DNA of 64,000 bases from Niabella ginsenosidivorans (GCF_001654455.1 NZ_CP015772.1:1984001-2048000), one strand, 5' to 3'; numbered from the stretch's first letter, positions 24,281-33,510 are shown. Translations and numbers: made by a program. The notes: generated from the sequence alone by a model not told the origin.

Positions 24281-26596
24281 TTATGCCTCTGACTCCATAG
24301 AAACCTCATGCCGCATCCATATCTCCTGCAATAATTTTTCAAAATGCTCCCTGCCCCCCGAAATATTTAAACTTAAAAATATTGTCTTTATCTCACTTTG
24401 TAATGCTGACTGTCTTTCTTTCAGTTGTTCAGTGGAAATTCCACTAAGGACCAGCCATAACACAAAAAAACGCATGGTCTTTCTTGCCGATTTTGTTTGC
24501 ATTAGGATATCAAGTCGCCTGTTTCTGAATGATTCTGTTGTTTTACCTTTAAGATTATCGGTCAGGTACATCACTTTTTGTATAAAATCTTTTTCAAAAT
24601 GATTTAAAGAGGAAAGAAACATCTCCTTATAATCTGCAGATTCCAATATTTCGGAAACGTGTGTTTTGTACTTTATCCGGATAACCATATGTGCATCATA
24701 TTCATAAAAATCCAGCACTTCCCGTATACGGTGCATATCCAGAGTACCTGTACCTAAGGAGAGATTGAGATAACATAAAAAAGTGATCATTTCCAGGTTT
24801 TGCATCCTGTTATCTTCTTTTTTCACGTAAAGCCAGGGATTGCGCTGGTAAATGCCTTTTATGTCATGAATTAAATTACCGTCTATATAAGCGTTCCAGA
24901 ACTCAAATGTGTGCTCTTTTATGGGCATAGGCTTGTGATTAAGTCTTTTATATAGCTCTTCGGGTTTAAAGCCGATATTATCTGATTCTTTGATCTCAAT
25001 AATATCAAGGTTGTAATTGCGTATCTTATTTTGCAGGATAAGAGGTAATTGACTAAACTTCTTTTTATTGACTCCCTGTAATAGCGGCCGGGCCAGGTTA
25101 AGCGTAAAATTGTTTTTGCGTGTGGTTATAAATTCACCTTGCTCTCCCAGGTATTGCTGGCCCAGAAAGCCGATCAGGGCCAGCAAGCGTTGTTGCCCGT
25201 CGATAACCTCTATTACTCCGCTTGCCCGCACAAATACATAGATTGGGGTTAGCATAAAACCCAACAGGATGCTTTCTATTAATGCAGAGGCTTTAGTGAC
25301 CGTCATTACTTCCATTCGCTGATAGGGAGGCTTGATGTTGAAATGCTTTCTGCCCATAAGATTAATAATATCACCTATAGTTAATGAAGTAGGAGTTGCC
25401 TGTGTTAACGGCTCGCCTTTTAATGTATGACCTAATTGTTTTTCTATGTACTGGTTGATCTGGTTGCGAAAATCAGTAGTATATTGTCTATCGGCTTTTA
25501 GATAGCTTGTAAAAGATAGTATAAGTTGAGAACTGAAGAATGTTGCCATTGAAAGATAGCTCTGGCGGATGGACTGCGCATAATTACTGCGATAATACGA
25601 ATAGGTTTGTGCATTTTTGGCAATATGATTTATTAATCTGGTTTTGAAGGTCTTGTTGTTGATCCGCCCAAATGCAATGCCTTCTTTTTCGGCAACAGCT
25701 ATGGCCCAGTAAATACAATCATATACAATCAAAGTATTGGTGAGATATGGGTATTCATGGCTTAGCATTTCTTTGATTTCAGTAAGAAAGTCAATGTTCC
25801 TTTTAAGCTTGGATAAAAGTTCTTTCAGGTAACCTTCCTTTTTGTCAATTATATGACAGGTATAATAATCGTAATACTTATTGATAATATCTTCCCGCTC
25901 TGCTATATATCGGTTTAAAGGTATATCCGCCAATACCAGAAGTTGCCGGAGGTGTTGCATCATTGTTTCAGTATTCTTTTTTTTGTATTGAAATACATCC
26001 TTCAGCTGGCCTTGTAGCTGTGTGTCATTTTCCAACTGCATTTTCAGGTATTTTGTAATTTCATCATGCAGATACTGCGCTTTATACACTTCTTCTTTCT
26101 TCAGAGCCGACATACCCATGTTATACCGTTTGAAGATTTCTTTTTTCAATGCTTCCTCCTCCTGATGCGTTAGGCCCTTTTCATCGTTCGGTTCGATAAT
26201 AATGCATCGCAGCTTGGTAAACAAAATCCGGTTTTTTAAATCATCTTCCAATTGCGAAAATGTTTTGCCAGACAGATACCAGAGTTTATCCAGGCCCTGA
26301 GGTTTTAAGCTGAATTTGTCGTTCAGGAAACGGTCTATTGTTTCGCAACGTTGCCTGCCATCGATCGCCTCCAGGCTATCATCGCTCTTCTTATACAATA
26401 TTACAGGCGGTGCATCTCCATGCCATAGGATCGTTTCTATAAAATTGGTAGCCTTTACATCGTTCCATACATATAGACGCTGGTAGGGCGGATCATATTT
26501 CAATTTGCGGTCACTTATGAACAGTGAATTGATGAGCTTAAATCTGTTGGCCATTTTAATTTTACGGAACAAATTTGCGAGTATTAAATTTTCCAT
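24281..26596 (-). CDS. Tandem DUF262 (GmrSD/ParB-like fold) protein
   Basis: 771 aa from ATG 26594-26596. Two DUF262 units are present: the first with PPYQRLYVWND near residue 36 and DGRQR at 79-83, the second with PPYQRMEV near 423 and DGQQR at 466-470. Each unit is followed by a similar helix set (EIFKRYNMGMSALKKEEVYK and ELYKRLNHKPMPIKEHTFEF). DUF262 is the nucleotidase half of GmrS/SspE-type restriction enzymes, where DGQQR is the active motif; the HNH nuclease half (DUF1524) is absent here, and the last 180 residues match nothing I know. It starts 19 bases after the sigma-like gene, so they are one operon. A TTG start at 26641 would overlap that gene. Probable defence protein; function inferred. 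Confidence 0.75.
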   Translation of the reverse strand: MENLILANLFRKIKMANRFKLINSLFISDRKLKYDPPYQRLYVWNDVKATNFIETILWHGDAPPVILYKKSDDSLEAIDGRQRCETIDRFLNDKFSLKPQGLDKLWYLSGKTFSQLEDDLKNRILFTKLRCIIIEPNDEKGLTHQEEEALKKEIFKRYNMGMSALKKEEVYKAQYLHDEITKYLKMQLENDTQLQGQLKDVFQYKKKNTETMMQHLRQLLVLADIPLNRYIAEREDIINKYYDYYTCHIIDKKEGYLKELLSKLKRNIDFLTEIKEMLSHEYPYLTNTLIVYDCIYWAIAVAEKEGIAFGRINNKTFKTRLINHIAKNAQTYSYYRSNYAQSIRQSYLSMATFFSSQLILSFTSYLKADRQYTTDFRNQINQYIEKQLGHTLKGEPLTQATPTSLTIGDIINLMGRKHFNIKPPYQRMEVMTVTKASALIESILLGFMLTPIYVFVRASGVIEVIDGQQRLLALIGFLGQQYLGEQGEFITTRKNNFTLNLARPLLQGVNKKKFSQLPLILQNKIRNYNLDIIEIKESDNIGFKPEELYKRLNHKPMPIKEHTFEFWNAYIDGNLIHDIKGIYQRNPWLYVKKEDNRMQNLEMITFLCYLNLSLGTGTLDMHRIREVLDFYEYDAHMVIRIKYKTHVSEILESADYKEMFLSSLNHFEKDFIQKVMYLTDNLKGKTTESFRNRRLDILMQTKSARKTMRFFVLWLVLSGISTEQLKERQSALQSEIKTIFLSLNISGGREHFEKLLQEIWMRHEVSMESEA

Positions 26597-26615
26597 ATAG
26601 GGATTGTTTTTGTGC

Positions 26616-27401
26616 TTAGATAATTTGAGGCTTATTTGCAATTACTTGTTTTATATAGGCATGTTGCTTTTGAAGCTGAAATAGGCTCAAGTTGAGCAGA
26701 TCAGCTATTTGCTGCAGGCTACAGGTTCTCTCGTAATAAAGGCTGAATATTTGGGCTTGCTGGCTATTCAGGTACACTTTATAATCAGATAGTTCGAGTT
26801 GAGGACGTCTGGCAGTTACGATGGCCGCTTTTTCCAGTCGGTATTGTATGCGTTTTAAATATGCAATACTTTTTCTTATTTCCGAAACTATATATTGGCT
26901 TGAAGTATATTGCATCTGGGCGATACGATCAGGACTAAGACCTTTTTTCCATAGATTTACTACTATTTCCATATCTCGGGGCAAACAAGTTATAGCCTGC
27001 TCCAATAGCTCCTCTCGTGTCTGCATATGTTGGTGCTGTTCTATTACGGCAGCACTATCGTATGTTTCCATCAATTGATATTCGTATGGCTCCAATGCTA
27101 CAGTCTGTTGTTTTTTGAGCTTCCGGATGGCACCGTAACATAGCCATCTTATTTGTTGCCTGATATAATAAAACAAGTGTGTCGTATTATTAATATCACT
27201 TCTATGTGCCCACACATTCAGGAAAGCATCCTGAATAACAGTCCTTATTTCGAAGTCATCCGCCAGAATTTTTTTAGCATGTATAGACATTTCCTCATGC
27301 CACAGCTTCATAAAATACTGTAGTCCTTTTTCATTACCCTGCATAAAGAACAGGAAGTATTTATCGTCATCGCCTTCACTTGGCGAAGTTTGTTTACTCA
27401 T
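26616..27401 (-). CDS. Sigma-70-like (ECF/FecI-type) protein with an extra C-terminal helix-turn-helix
   Basis: 261 aa. Residues about 22-95 resemble sigma region 2 of Bacteroidota ECF factors (YFMKLWHEEMSIHAKKILAD, IQDAFLNVWAHRSDI, LFYYIRQQIRWLCYGAIRKL). Residues about 133-190 fit region 4 (CLPRDMEIVVNLWKKGLSPD then RIAQMQYTSS). A further region-4-like helix-turn-helix follows at about 205-255 (QIFSLYYERTCSLQQIADLL). ECF factors normally stop after one region 4, at about 190 aa. It heads an operon with the tandem DUF262 gene and has no anti-sigma gene next to it. It may direct transcription of the operon or have been recruited as a DNA-binding or RNA-polymerase-binding partner. Confidence 0.65.
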   Translation of the reverse strand: MSKQTSPSEGDDDKYFLFFMQGNEKGLQYFMKLWHEEMSIHAKKILADDFEIRTVIQDAFLNVWAHRSDINNTTHLFYYIRQQIRWLCYGAIRKLKKQQTVALEPYEYQLMETYDSAAVIEQHQHMQTREELLEQAITCLPRDMEIVVNLWKKGLSPDRIAQMQYTSSQYIVSEIRKSIAYLKRIQYRLEKAAIVTARRPQLELSDYKVYLNSQQAQIFSLYYERTCSLQQIADLLNLSLFQLQKQHAYIKQVIANKPQII

Positions 27402-27819
27402 GTTTTCGTTGAAAAATTTTGAATACTATGTTGGATCCTGGCCCTTTTTGGCAGGGATAATGTCATTTTCAGTCGTCATTAATTGAGATCTCTTAATCAT
27501 CAATGAGATCTTGGCTTTCAATTGTTATCATAATTAATTCTTGCTATTTATTCTGAGAATTCAGCGCAGTATAGAATTTTGGGTTCGTAAACGCAGTAAT
27601 ACAGCAGTGCATTGCGTATCTTTTTTTGAATAAATATCAGATGGCAAAATAGCAGCCAGTATTAATATAAAAAATCGTAGTTCCCCGCTTTTTATTCCGT
27701 ACTTCTACTAATAAGTTTCCAGAGTTTTTTAGACATATGAAATTTAGCATTTTCAAAATTTCAAATATCCGGAATGCTTTTATCAACCAGTTATTTAGGA
27801 TGTTGTGACCAGAAAATAG
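27402..27819. other. A+T-rich intergenic region upstream of the sigma/DUF262 operon
   Basis: About 420 bases between the divergent sigma-like gene and a hypothetical gene. It is rich in A and T, with ATTGAGATCTCTTAATCATC and ATGAGATCTTGGC forming an imperfect direct repeat (GAGATCT at 27485-27491 and again near 27507). It must contain the operon's promoter, but no convincing -7/-33 pair or terminator was found. Confidence 0.35.
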
Positions 27820-28200
27820 ATGGGCATAGAGTTATTAGTCATTAAATCGCAGTTGGAGATATCTTCAACGATGAGAACCTATTTGATGAAGATGTTTTTG
27901 AGAAAATTTGATATAGAACAAGTTGTTCTATTTTTAAATATTCAGTTTTTTGGAAAAAATATAAGGCTAAATCTTATAAGCTACTCATATATAGAACAAA
28001 AAACAGCATACTTGCTGTATTTTGTTCTAAAAAATCATTCCTGCTCTGTGCGATATAAATTACTGTACAAAGAAAACGGTACCCGCGGGTTGGCTGACAA
28101 CGCCCTGGTAGCGCTTACGCTGATGATTGCCGAAAGTAAACCTGAAGAAATGAACATGATGATAAAAGTAGTGGTGAACCTGATTAACCGGAATAACTGA
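27820..28200 (+). CDS. Hypothetical protein (126 aa), possibly a remnant or hybrid
   Basis: Open frame from ATG 27820 to TGA 28198-28200. The first 80 residues are A+T-rich, hydrophobic and basic (FDIEQVVLFLNIQFFGKNIR) and the last 45 are from GC-richer DNA (YKENGTRGLADNALVALTLM, KPEEMNMMIKVVVNLINRN), so composition shifts inside the frame. No domain is recognised. The C-terminal part may be the true tail of an older gene fused to unrelated upstream sequence. Alternative starts exist at 27871. Weakly supported. Confidence 0.3.
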   Translation: MGIELLVIKSQLEISSTMRTYLMKMFLRKFDIEQVVLFLNIQFFGKNIRLNLISYSYIEQKTAYLLYFVLKNHSCSVRYKLLYKENGTRGLADNALVALTLMIAESKPEEMNMMIKVVVNLINRNN

Positions 28201-28363
28201 CGTATGTTCCGGAAGTTGCAAAATTATGTCAGGACGACAGTTGACACGGCGGCAAAGGAGCAGGTTGCTGTCTTGACCGGATGCCGCTGAAAGCCGCAAG
28301 AGGCGCCTGTTACCAATAGGCAAGAGTCTTAATATGTACAAGATAAACGGCTTTTATCCTGTA

Positions 28364-30533
28364 TTATTTATTCAGCTTCTCCAATAAAGCCACGTCTTCT
28401 TTCCAGTATTTCATCTGACGCTGATATGCTGCCTGGGTCTTCGTGATCCGCAGCGTGTGTGGCGACCCTTTTTTTATCGTTTCTGTTTTTAAATCGATCG
28501 TTACCCGGTCAATGGCATCCTCTAATGCCGCTCTTTCGCTCTGGTTTTTCCGGTAATCGAAAACCTGTTCTGTTGGTGATTCTAAAAAGGCTTTTAAGAT
28601 CTGCCACACCCCGGAGTTATGAGCCCCTACGGGCAGCGGCCGGCTCCAGTTGGGTAGCGGCTGTGGTTGTTGATCGGCTCTTTGCTGCAAATAATCCCGG
28701 CTGGATTGGCGCAGTCTGTTCGCAAGTTCCGAACTGTCTTTTACACTTAGCACTAAGGGCACTAAAATCTTGTGCACATATGACCGCCGAAGATCTTTTG
28801 TAAGAATGGCAGCCATTTCCTGCATCCACTTTGCAGCAGGAGCTGCATTTTTTGTAAACCAAAACAAATAGCCGAGCGTTTGGGAGTTTACCCGGTCTGC
28901 CGTTTGATGATAGACTGATTCGAAATAGTGCGGCAGTTTATCTATCTGCGTTGCTGCAATGTTGTGCAACCGCTTATCAGCGGTCATTTCCCGTAACAAG
29001 GCAACCAATTGTTCCAGTAAAGGAAGGGTGATGGTTTCCGTAAGCTTTTCAAAAAATTGGGTCGTTATACCAGGAGATAAGCTGCTCAAAACAATTACCC
29101 ATTTCGCTGCGTCGATCTTTACAAAATACGATTGCAGGAGCGTGGTATTTAATTGCAGCAGTAAGTCTTTATCGTTCCTGTTGATCAGCCAGTCTGCGAT
29201 GGCATTATAATTTGCTTCTTTTTCAGTCCGGTGGTTACTGTTTAGTCCTGTTGATAGCATAAACTCCATCATGGTAGCTTCAGCGTCTGAAATCTGTTTC
29301 GTAGGGGTGAAATAACTGATCCAGTTCAACTGGCTCGTTGCGCTTTGTGTCAGCAGCAGGCGGGCATTTACATCAGGTGACCAGATCATTACTGCGCCAT
29401 AATGGTACCAATGCATCAGGTCCGGACCATAATTACCCATATACCCGGTTGATTCTTTTATGATGGGTTCCCCCTTATCCAATGCAAACGATGTGATCAG
29501 CTCATCTTCTTCAAAGGGTACCTCATCCGGCACCGGCACATCACTTTTAGCCCAATGCTCAATATGAAGCGATTCGTCATATACTTCCTCCATCACGGCA
29601 TCACTATCGTCTGTTTCCTCGTTGTAGTCTTAATAACCACTATAAGCCGGAGCGCCCGAAAGATAGGAGGTTACCAGGCACAACCTGGCATAGTAGCCTG
29701 CTTTTTGAGCAGCCAGCAGCAAGGCTTCTGCTTTAGCACGATCGTTGAGCTTGAGGGCGTCATAAGAAAAGTTTCCGGGGGTATATTGGTGCCCTGGTAA
29801 AACAATAGCCGGCCGGGCAGCTTCCTGTGCCTGGTGAGCAATCAATAGTTCTGCCAATTGGGCGGCATGTGTTTGTATGGATTGCAGCGCTATTTTTTTG
29901 CCTGCTTTCTCCTGTACAAGATTATATACCAAACAGACCCTGTAGCCGGTGCTAAGCGGCTTTACCTCATGGTCGCAATCCGCATAAAAAGCAGCATAAT
30001 TGATAGCGTAAGGGTCAGTGCTTCGGGCAAAATCGGCTACCTCTGTTATCCCCTCAAAATGAATGACCAGTTCTCCACCGGTATAGGAAGAGGGAAGCCC
30101 TATGACCAGGGTACCAAACATGTCCTTTTCTTTCTCCGTGTCCTTATGAGGCAGGAAAAATCACTTTCTTTATAAATAAGTAATTTGTAAAAATGCGCCG
30201 CAATGGAATAATCTTCCAGACCCAGATCCGCTTTTACAGAGGAGAGGATCCGCTGCATCAACTTTTCCCATGCGGGATTTTTTTAAGCGATTTTAGCAGC
30301 ATCTATTTCCTGTGCGCTTCTGATCTTATCGTCGTAGATGGTATGCCGGCCCTGGCCAAAAGTGCTTTCTGCGCCACCTGCATCAATGCCTGCGCCTGGA
30401 TCCCGTTTACCGGGAAGGCAACTTCTCCCATATCCTCCACAGTTAACCCGGGAAAGACAAAATCGGCAGCGCCAATACTGGCAAACCGGCCGCTGCCTTT
30501 TAATTGCAGAAGCGTTTCAAGTATGTTTTGCAT
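28364..30533 (-). pseudogene. Large 2OG-Fe(II) oxygenase-like gene broken by two frameshifts and one stop
   Basis: Read leftward from about 30533 (MQNILETLLQLKGSGRFASI). Coding shifts frame near 30358, where one C is missing from what should read QKAPFGQGRHTIYDD, and again near 30157, where one T is missing before LPHKDTEKEKD. The 2OG-Fe(II) core is clear: the HxD-type PHKDTEK, FGTLVIGLPSSYTGGELVIH, and the distal YADCDHEVKPLSTGYRVCLV with the His and Arg that bind iron and 2-oxoglutarate. A TAA at 29630-29632 then interrupts the frame after PAYSGY, but the remaining 420 codons stay open to 28364. Intact relatives should be about 720 aa; the C-terminal domain is of unknown function. Three lesions make loss of function likely. 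Confidence 0.8.
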
Positions 30534-30662
30534 AGAAACAAGCATGTAAATACTGTTGCGCGATTTAGCCCATAAATCCTGAAATAACAGCACAATGACA
30601 GTCAAGGTCTTTTATGGTGCAGATGGATATTGCGGAAAGGAGCCTGGATAATAAAAACAGTC

Positions 30663-31232
30663 TTATTCGCTTTTGTGCATAGTGAGATGTATGATATCCG
30701 CTGCCACCACAGACAGATCATCATTCAGCTGATGTCCGCCCTTTTCCAACTCCCGGAAAACCGCGCCGGGCAGCTCTTGCCGGTAGCGGAGAAAGTGCTC
30801 AAACGGCACCACGGCATCATCCCTGCATTGATAAAAATAAAACGGGAGATCCCTGGGTAACCGTTCCGCAAAACCGTCTTTTAGCTTTAAGGGCAGTACC
30901 CAGTCCTGGTCGCCGTTCCAATAGGCAGGTGCCACCAGGAATACGCCGGCAATGCTTGTTTGAACGGTATGTTCCGAAAGGTATTTTACCAGCAGGGATG
31001 CACCGAGGGAGTGGCCTGCCAATATCAGTCCGTCCTTCGCCGCAGCAATCTGTTCACCGATCTGTCGAAGCCATTGCGGTGCAAAATCGGCTGTGGTTTC
31101 ATCGGTAAGCATTTGCGGGTAATGCACCTGGTAACCGCTGCCCAGCGCAGCTTGCAGCGAGGCTGCCAGCGGGGCATCCGCTTTGTAGCCACCATTACCA
31201 CCGCCCTGTATAAAAAGGACCTGTTTGCGCAT
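30663..31232 (-). CDS. Alpha/beta hydrolase, RBBP9/YdeN type
   Basis: 189-aa cytoplasmic serine hydrolase. QVLFIQGGGNGGYKADAP gives the first strand and oxyanion region, LILAGHSLGASLLVKYLSEH the nucleophile elbow with Ser near residue 95, YQCRDDAVVPFEH the catalytic Asp and LEKGGHQLN the catalytic His near residue 168. Small size and motif order fit the RBBP9/YdeN group, whose natural substrates are largely unknown. The start is ATG 31230-31232. An array of 15-bp spaced hexamers lies 190-295 bases upstream. Confidence 0.88.
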   Translation of the reverse strand: MRKQVLFIQGGGNGGYKADAPLAASLQAALGSGYQVHYPQMLTDETTADFAPQWLRQIGEQIAAAKDGLILAGHSLGASLLVKYLSEHTVQTSIAGVFLVAPAYWNGDQDWVLPLKLKDGFAERLPRDLPFYFYQCRDDAVVPFEHFLRYRQELPGAVFRELEKGGHQLNDDLSVVAADIIHLTMHKSE

Positions 31233-31420
31233 ATAAACTATACTCTTTGTTCAATAAATGAAGATCCGGCGAAAAACTTTAAAGGAGCTTTCCTGTGTCT
31301 TTTCCTATCTGTGTTAAGATTCTTCCTTATTAAAGATAAAACAATTTCCTGCTTATAAAGGTACTTCAAATAGTCTTGCACGGATGGGGCTCGTACGGAA
31401 TACGAATCCCGGCTAAGCTT

Positions 31421-31527
31421 GTAAACGGAATTTTTGTGAATGCTTTTTGTGTTCACAACCCGGCTGTTCACAATTTGTGAACACGCATTTTGTAAACGGG
31501 GTTTTGGTTGACATATTTTTTGTTTAC
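31421..31527. repeat. Array of eight GTnnAC-type hexamers with 15-bp period
   Basis: Hexamers begin at 31421 GTAAAC, 31436 GTGAAT, 31451 GTTCAC, 31466 GTTCAC, 31477 GTGAAC, 31492 GTAAAC, 31507 GTTGAC and 31522 GTTTAC: steps of 15, 15, 15, 11, 15, 15 and 15. The central pair forms TGTTCACAATTTGTGAACA, a perfect inverted repeat. On the minus strand the array translates to five-residue repeats such as VNTKS, IHKNS, VYKLS, but stops break it. It fills the 400-base gap between the hydrolase gene (start 31232) and the next gene (end 31636); nothing else is seen there. Same layout as the array at 10837-10929. Confidence 0.8.
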
Positions 31528-31635
31528 AGGGGTGCTGTTGTTCCTGTTCCGGCTGCTACCACCAGCCATCAGCTCCGTTACCCGGCATAACGATAAGTGG
31601 GATGGATCAACACGGGCAGCATGATTCCCGGAGCT

Positions 31636-32001
31636 TCAGGGATGCTGTGTCTTTCTGCGGGGGGTGCGCTGCTTAAGAGGATTGTTGTATTTTTTTGTAA
31701 GTGTATCCGGCCGGGAGTTTGGCCAGGCATTGGGCATTTTTTCCGGAGGAGCCATATTCCTTCCGCTATTGGGCATTTGCCGGGTCGTTTTGCCGGGCAG
31801 CAGTACCGGCATATGATCCAGTTTTGCCCTGGCTGCATAAAATTTATCGTTCAGCTTTATAATGTTTGAAGTATCAACTACATCCGGATTTGGCCCGGTA
31901 TAGGCAGAAGGGTATTTTGGCACTGCCGGCGCAGCACCCGGCTGGGCAAAAGATGCCCCGGCGCTCAATAGTATCAAAATGACAGGAACCAGCTTTTTCA
32001 T
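31636..32001 (-). CDS. Small secreted Pro-rich hypothetical protein
   Basis: 121 aa from ATG 31999-32001 (a second ATG at 32007 adds two residues). Residues 1-20 form a signal peptide (LVPVILILLSAGASFAQ). The mature part is rich in Pro, Asn and Lys (APAVPKYPSAYTGPNPDVVD, ending KQRTPRRKTQHP) with no recognisable domain, so it is probably disordered in the periplasm. Stands alone; no operon partner. Function unknown. Confidence 0.6.
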   Translation of the reverse strand: MKKLVPVILILLSAGASFAQPGAAPAVPKYPSAYTGPNPDVVDTSNIIKLNDKFYAARAKLDHMPVLLPGKTTRQMPNSGRNMAPPEKMPNAWPNSRPDTLTKKYNNPLKQRTPRRKTQHP

Positions 32002-32286
32002 ACGCATTTTATTGCAGGATGCAATAAAGCGGATGATTACATAAAACCATTAAATTTTTTGGTATTGCGGAATAAAAGGGGCTGACCAAAAAGGTTTCCT
32101 GATTATCTATATTCGTCAGGCTGTCAATGGCAAGCTTTTATTTAACTGATGATCAATCAATTAAAAGATCTTCTTTTTGCAATTACTGTGTCGAAAATCC
32201 TGCAAGGAGGAGAAGGTAAAGATCTGGCGTAAGTAACTATTGACAGTTCATGTTGATACACCTTCATGACGATTGAAGAGAACTGA

Positions 32287-32413
32287 GGCTGTATCAAAAG
32301 TCATTTCAGAACGTAATGTCGTTCTGAACCAGGTTCAGAATCTATGGAGAATCATAGTTCATTTAGATGCTGAAATAAATTCAGCAAGACAATAGTGAAC
32401 TTTTGATACAGCC
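32287..32413. mobile_element. MITE-like element with 15-bp perfect terminal inverted repeats
   Basis: GGCTGTATCAAAAGT at 32287-32301 is exactly matched by its complement ACTTTTGATACAGCC at 32399-32413. The 127-bp unit has no coding capacity and contains a second hairpin, GTTCTGAACCAGGTTCAGAA, near 32321. It lies in the 465-base gap between the secreted protein gene and etfA; the rest of that gap shows no gene. Confidence 0.75.
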
Positions 32414-32473
32414 CCTTACTTTTGGCCACCCCCTGTAAAAAATTTAGGTTATTCAGCCCTGCGGTCAGTGTTG

Positions 32474-33436
32474 TTATCCCTTCAGCTGCTTTACAGCTTC
32501 CGTGAACTTTGGTACCACTTCAAAAAGATCACCAACAATTCCATAGTCGGCGGCTTTAAAGAAGGGGGCATCCGGGTCTTTATTGATCACAACGATCACT
32601 TTGCTGCGGTTTACACCCGCCAGGTGCTGTATGGCCCCGGAAATTCCCACGGCTACATAAAGATTAGGCGCAATTGTACCCCCGGTTTGCCCTACGTGCT
32701 CATTATGCGGGCGCCAGTGCGCATCTGCCACAGGGCGGCTACAGGCCAGCGCCGCATCCAGCGCTTTTGCAAGGTCTTCCAGTATGCCCCAGTTCTCCGG
32801 GCCCTTCATACCCCGGCCACCACTTACCACGCGCTCTGCCTCGGCCAAAGGCACATCCGTTTTTTGCTTTTGCACGCTGGTCACCTTTATTTTTGGCGCA
32901 TCAACGGTTACTGTTGCGGGAACAACCTCCGCGGTTCCTTCGCCGGCTTCAATGGAAAAGGAATTGGGATTAAGGCTGATGATCTTTACGGGAGTGGTGA
33001 TCTTTATATTTGCAAATGCCTTTCCTGAAAAAACAGATTTCTTTACTATAAAATCGCCGCTGGTTTCCGGCAGCGCCGTAGCACCGGAGGCCAGACCGGC
33101 TTTTAAACGAACGGACAACCGGGGCGCCAATGCTTTACCGTCTGTATTATTAGAGAATACCACAACGGTTGCACCTGCCTGTTCAACTACCTGGGCCAGT
33201 GCTTTTGTATATACCTGCGCGTCAAAATGTGCCAGCGCCCCGTTGCTTACCTGATACACTTTTTTAATGCCATATTTGCCAAGAGCGGCCAGGTCTTCCT
33301 TTGCCGGTGCCAATGCTACACCCTCAGCATCTGTACCTAATTGCTGCGCTAATTTGGAACCGTAGGTTAAGACCTCCAGCGAAGTTTTTTTAACCTGGCC
33401 TTCCTCATTTATATCGATAAATATTAAAACAGACAT
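32474..33436 (-). CDS. etfA: Electron transfer flavoprotein alpha subunit
   Basis: 320 aa. The N-terminal part (VLIFIDINEEGQVKKTSLEV) is the ETF alpha/beta core fold, and the C-terminal 130 residues form the FAD-binding domain with VVSGGRGMKGPENW, ALDAALACSRPVADAHW, HVGQTGGTIAPNLYVAVGIS and GAIQHLAGVNRSKVIVVINK, all landmarks of EtfA. It carries FAD and passes electrons from acyl-CoA dehydrogenases to the quinone pool via ETF-quinone oxidoreductase. It follows etfB after 74 bases in the same operon. Length is normal. Confidence 0.97.
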   Translation of the reverse strand: MSVLIFIDINEEGQVKKTSLEVLTYGSKLAQQLGTDAEGVALAPAKEDLAALGKYGIKKVYQVSNGALAHFDAQVYTKALAQVVEQAGATVVVFSNNTDGKALAPRLSVRLKAGLASGATALPETSGDFIVKKSVFSGKAFANIKITTPVKIISLNPNSFSIEAGEGTAEVVPATVTVDAPKIKVTSVQKQKTDVPLAEAERVVSGGRGMKGPENWGILEDLAKALDAALACSRPVADAHWRPHNEHVGQTGGTIAPNLYVAVGISGAIQHLAGVNRSKVIVVINKDPDAPFFKAADYGIVGDLFEVVPKFTEAVKQLKG

Positions 33437-33510
33437 AATAATTTTATTGTTTATGGTTTAAGGCTTGTTGTTTGAAAAAAGGATGCGCTCCAAACAACAA
33501 ACCGGGGGAA

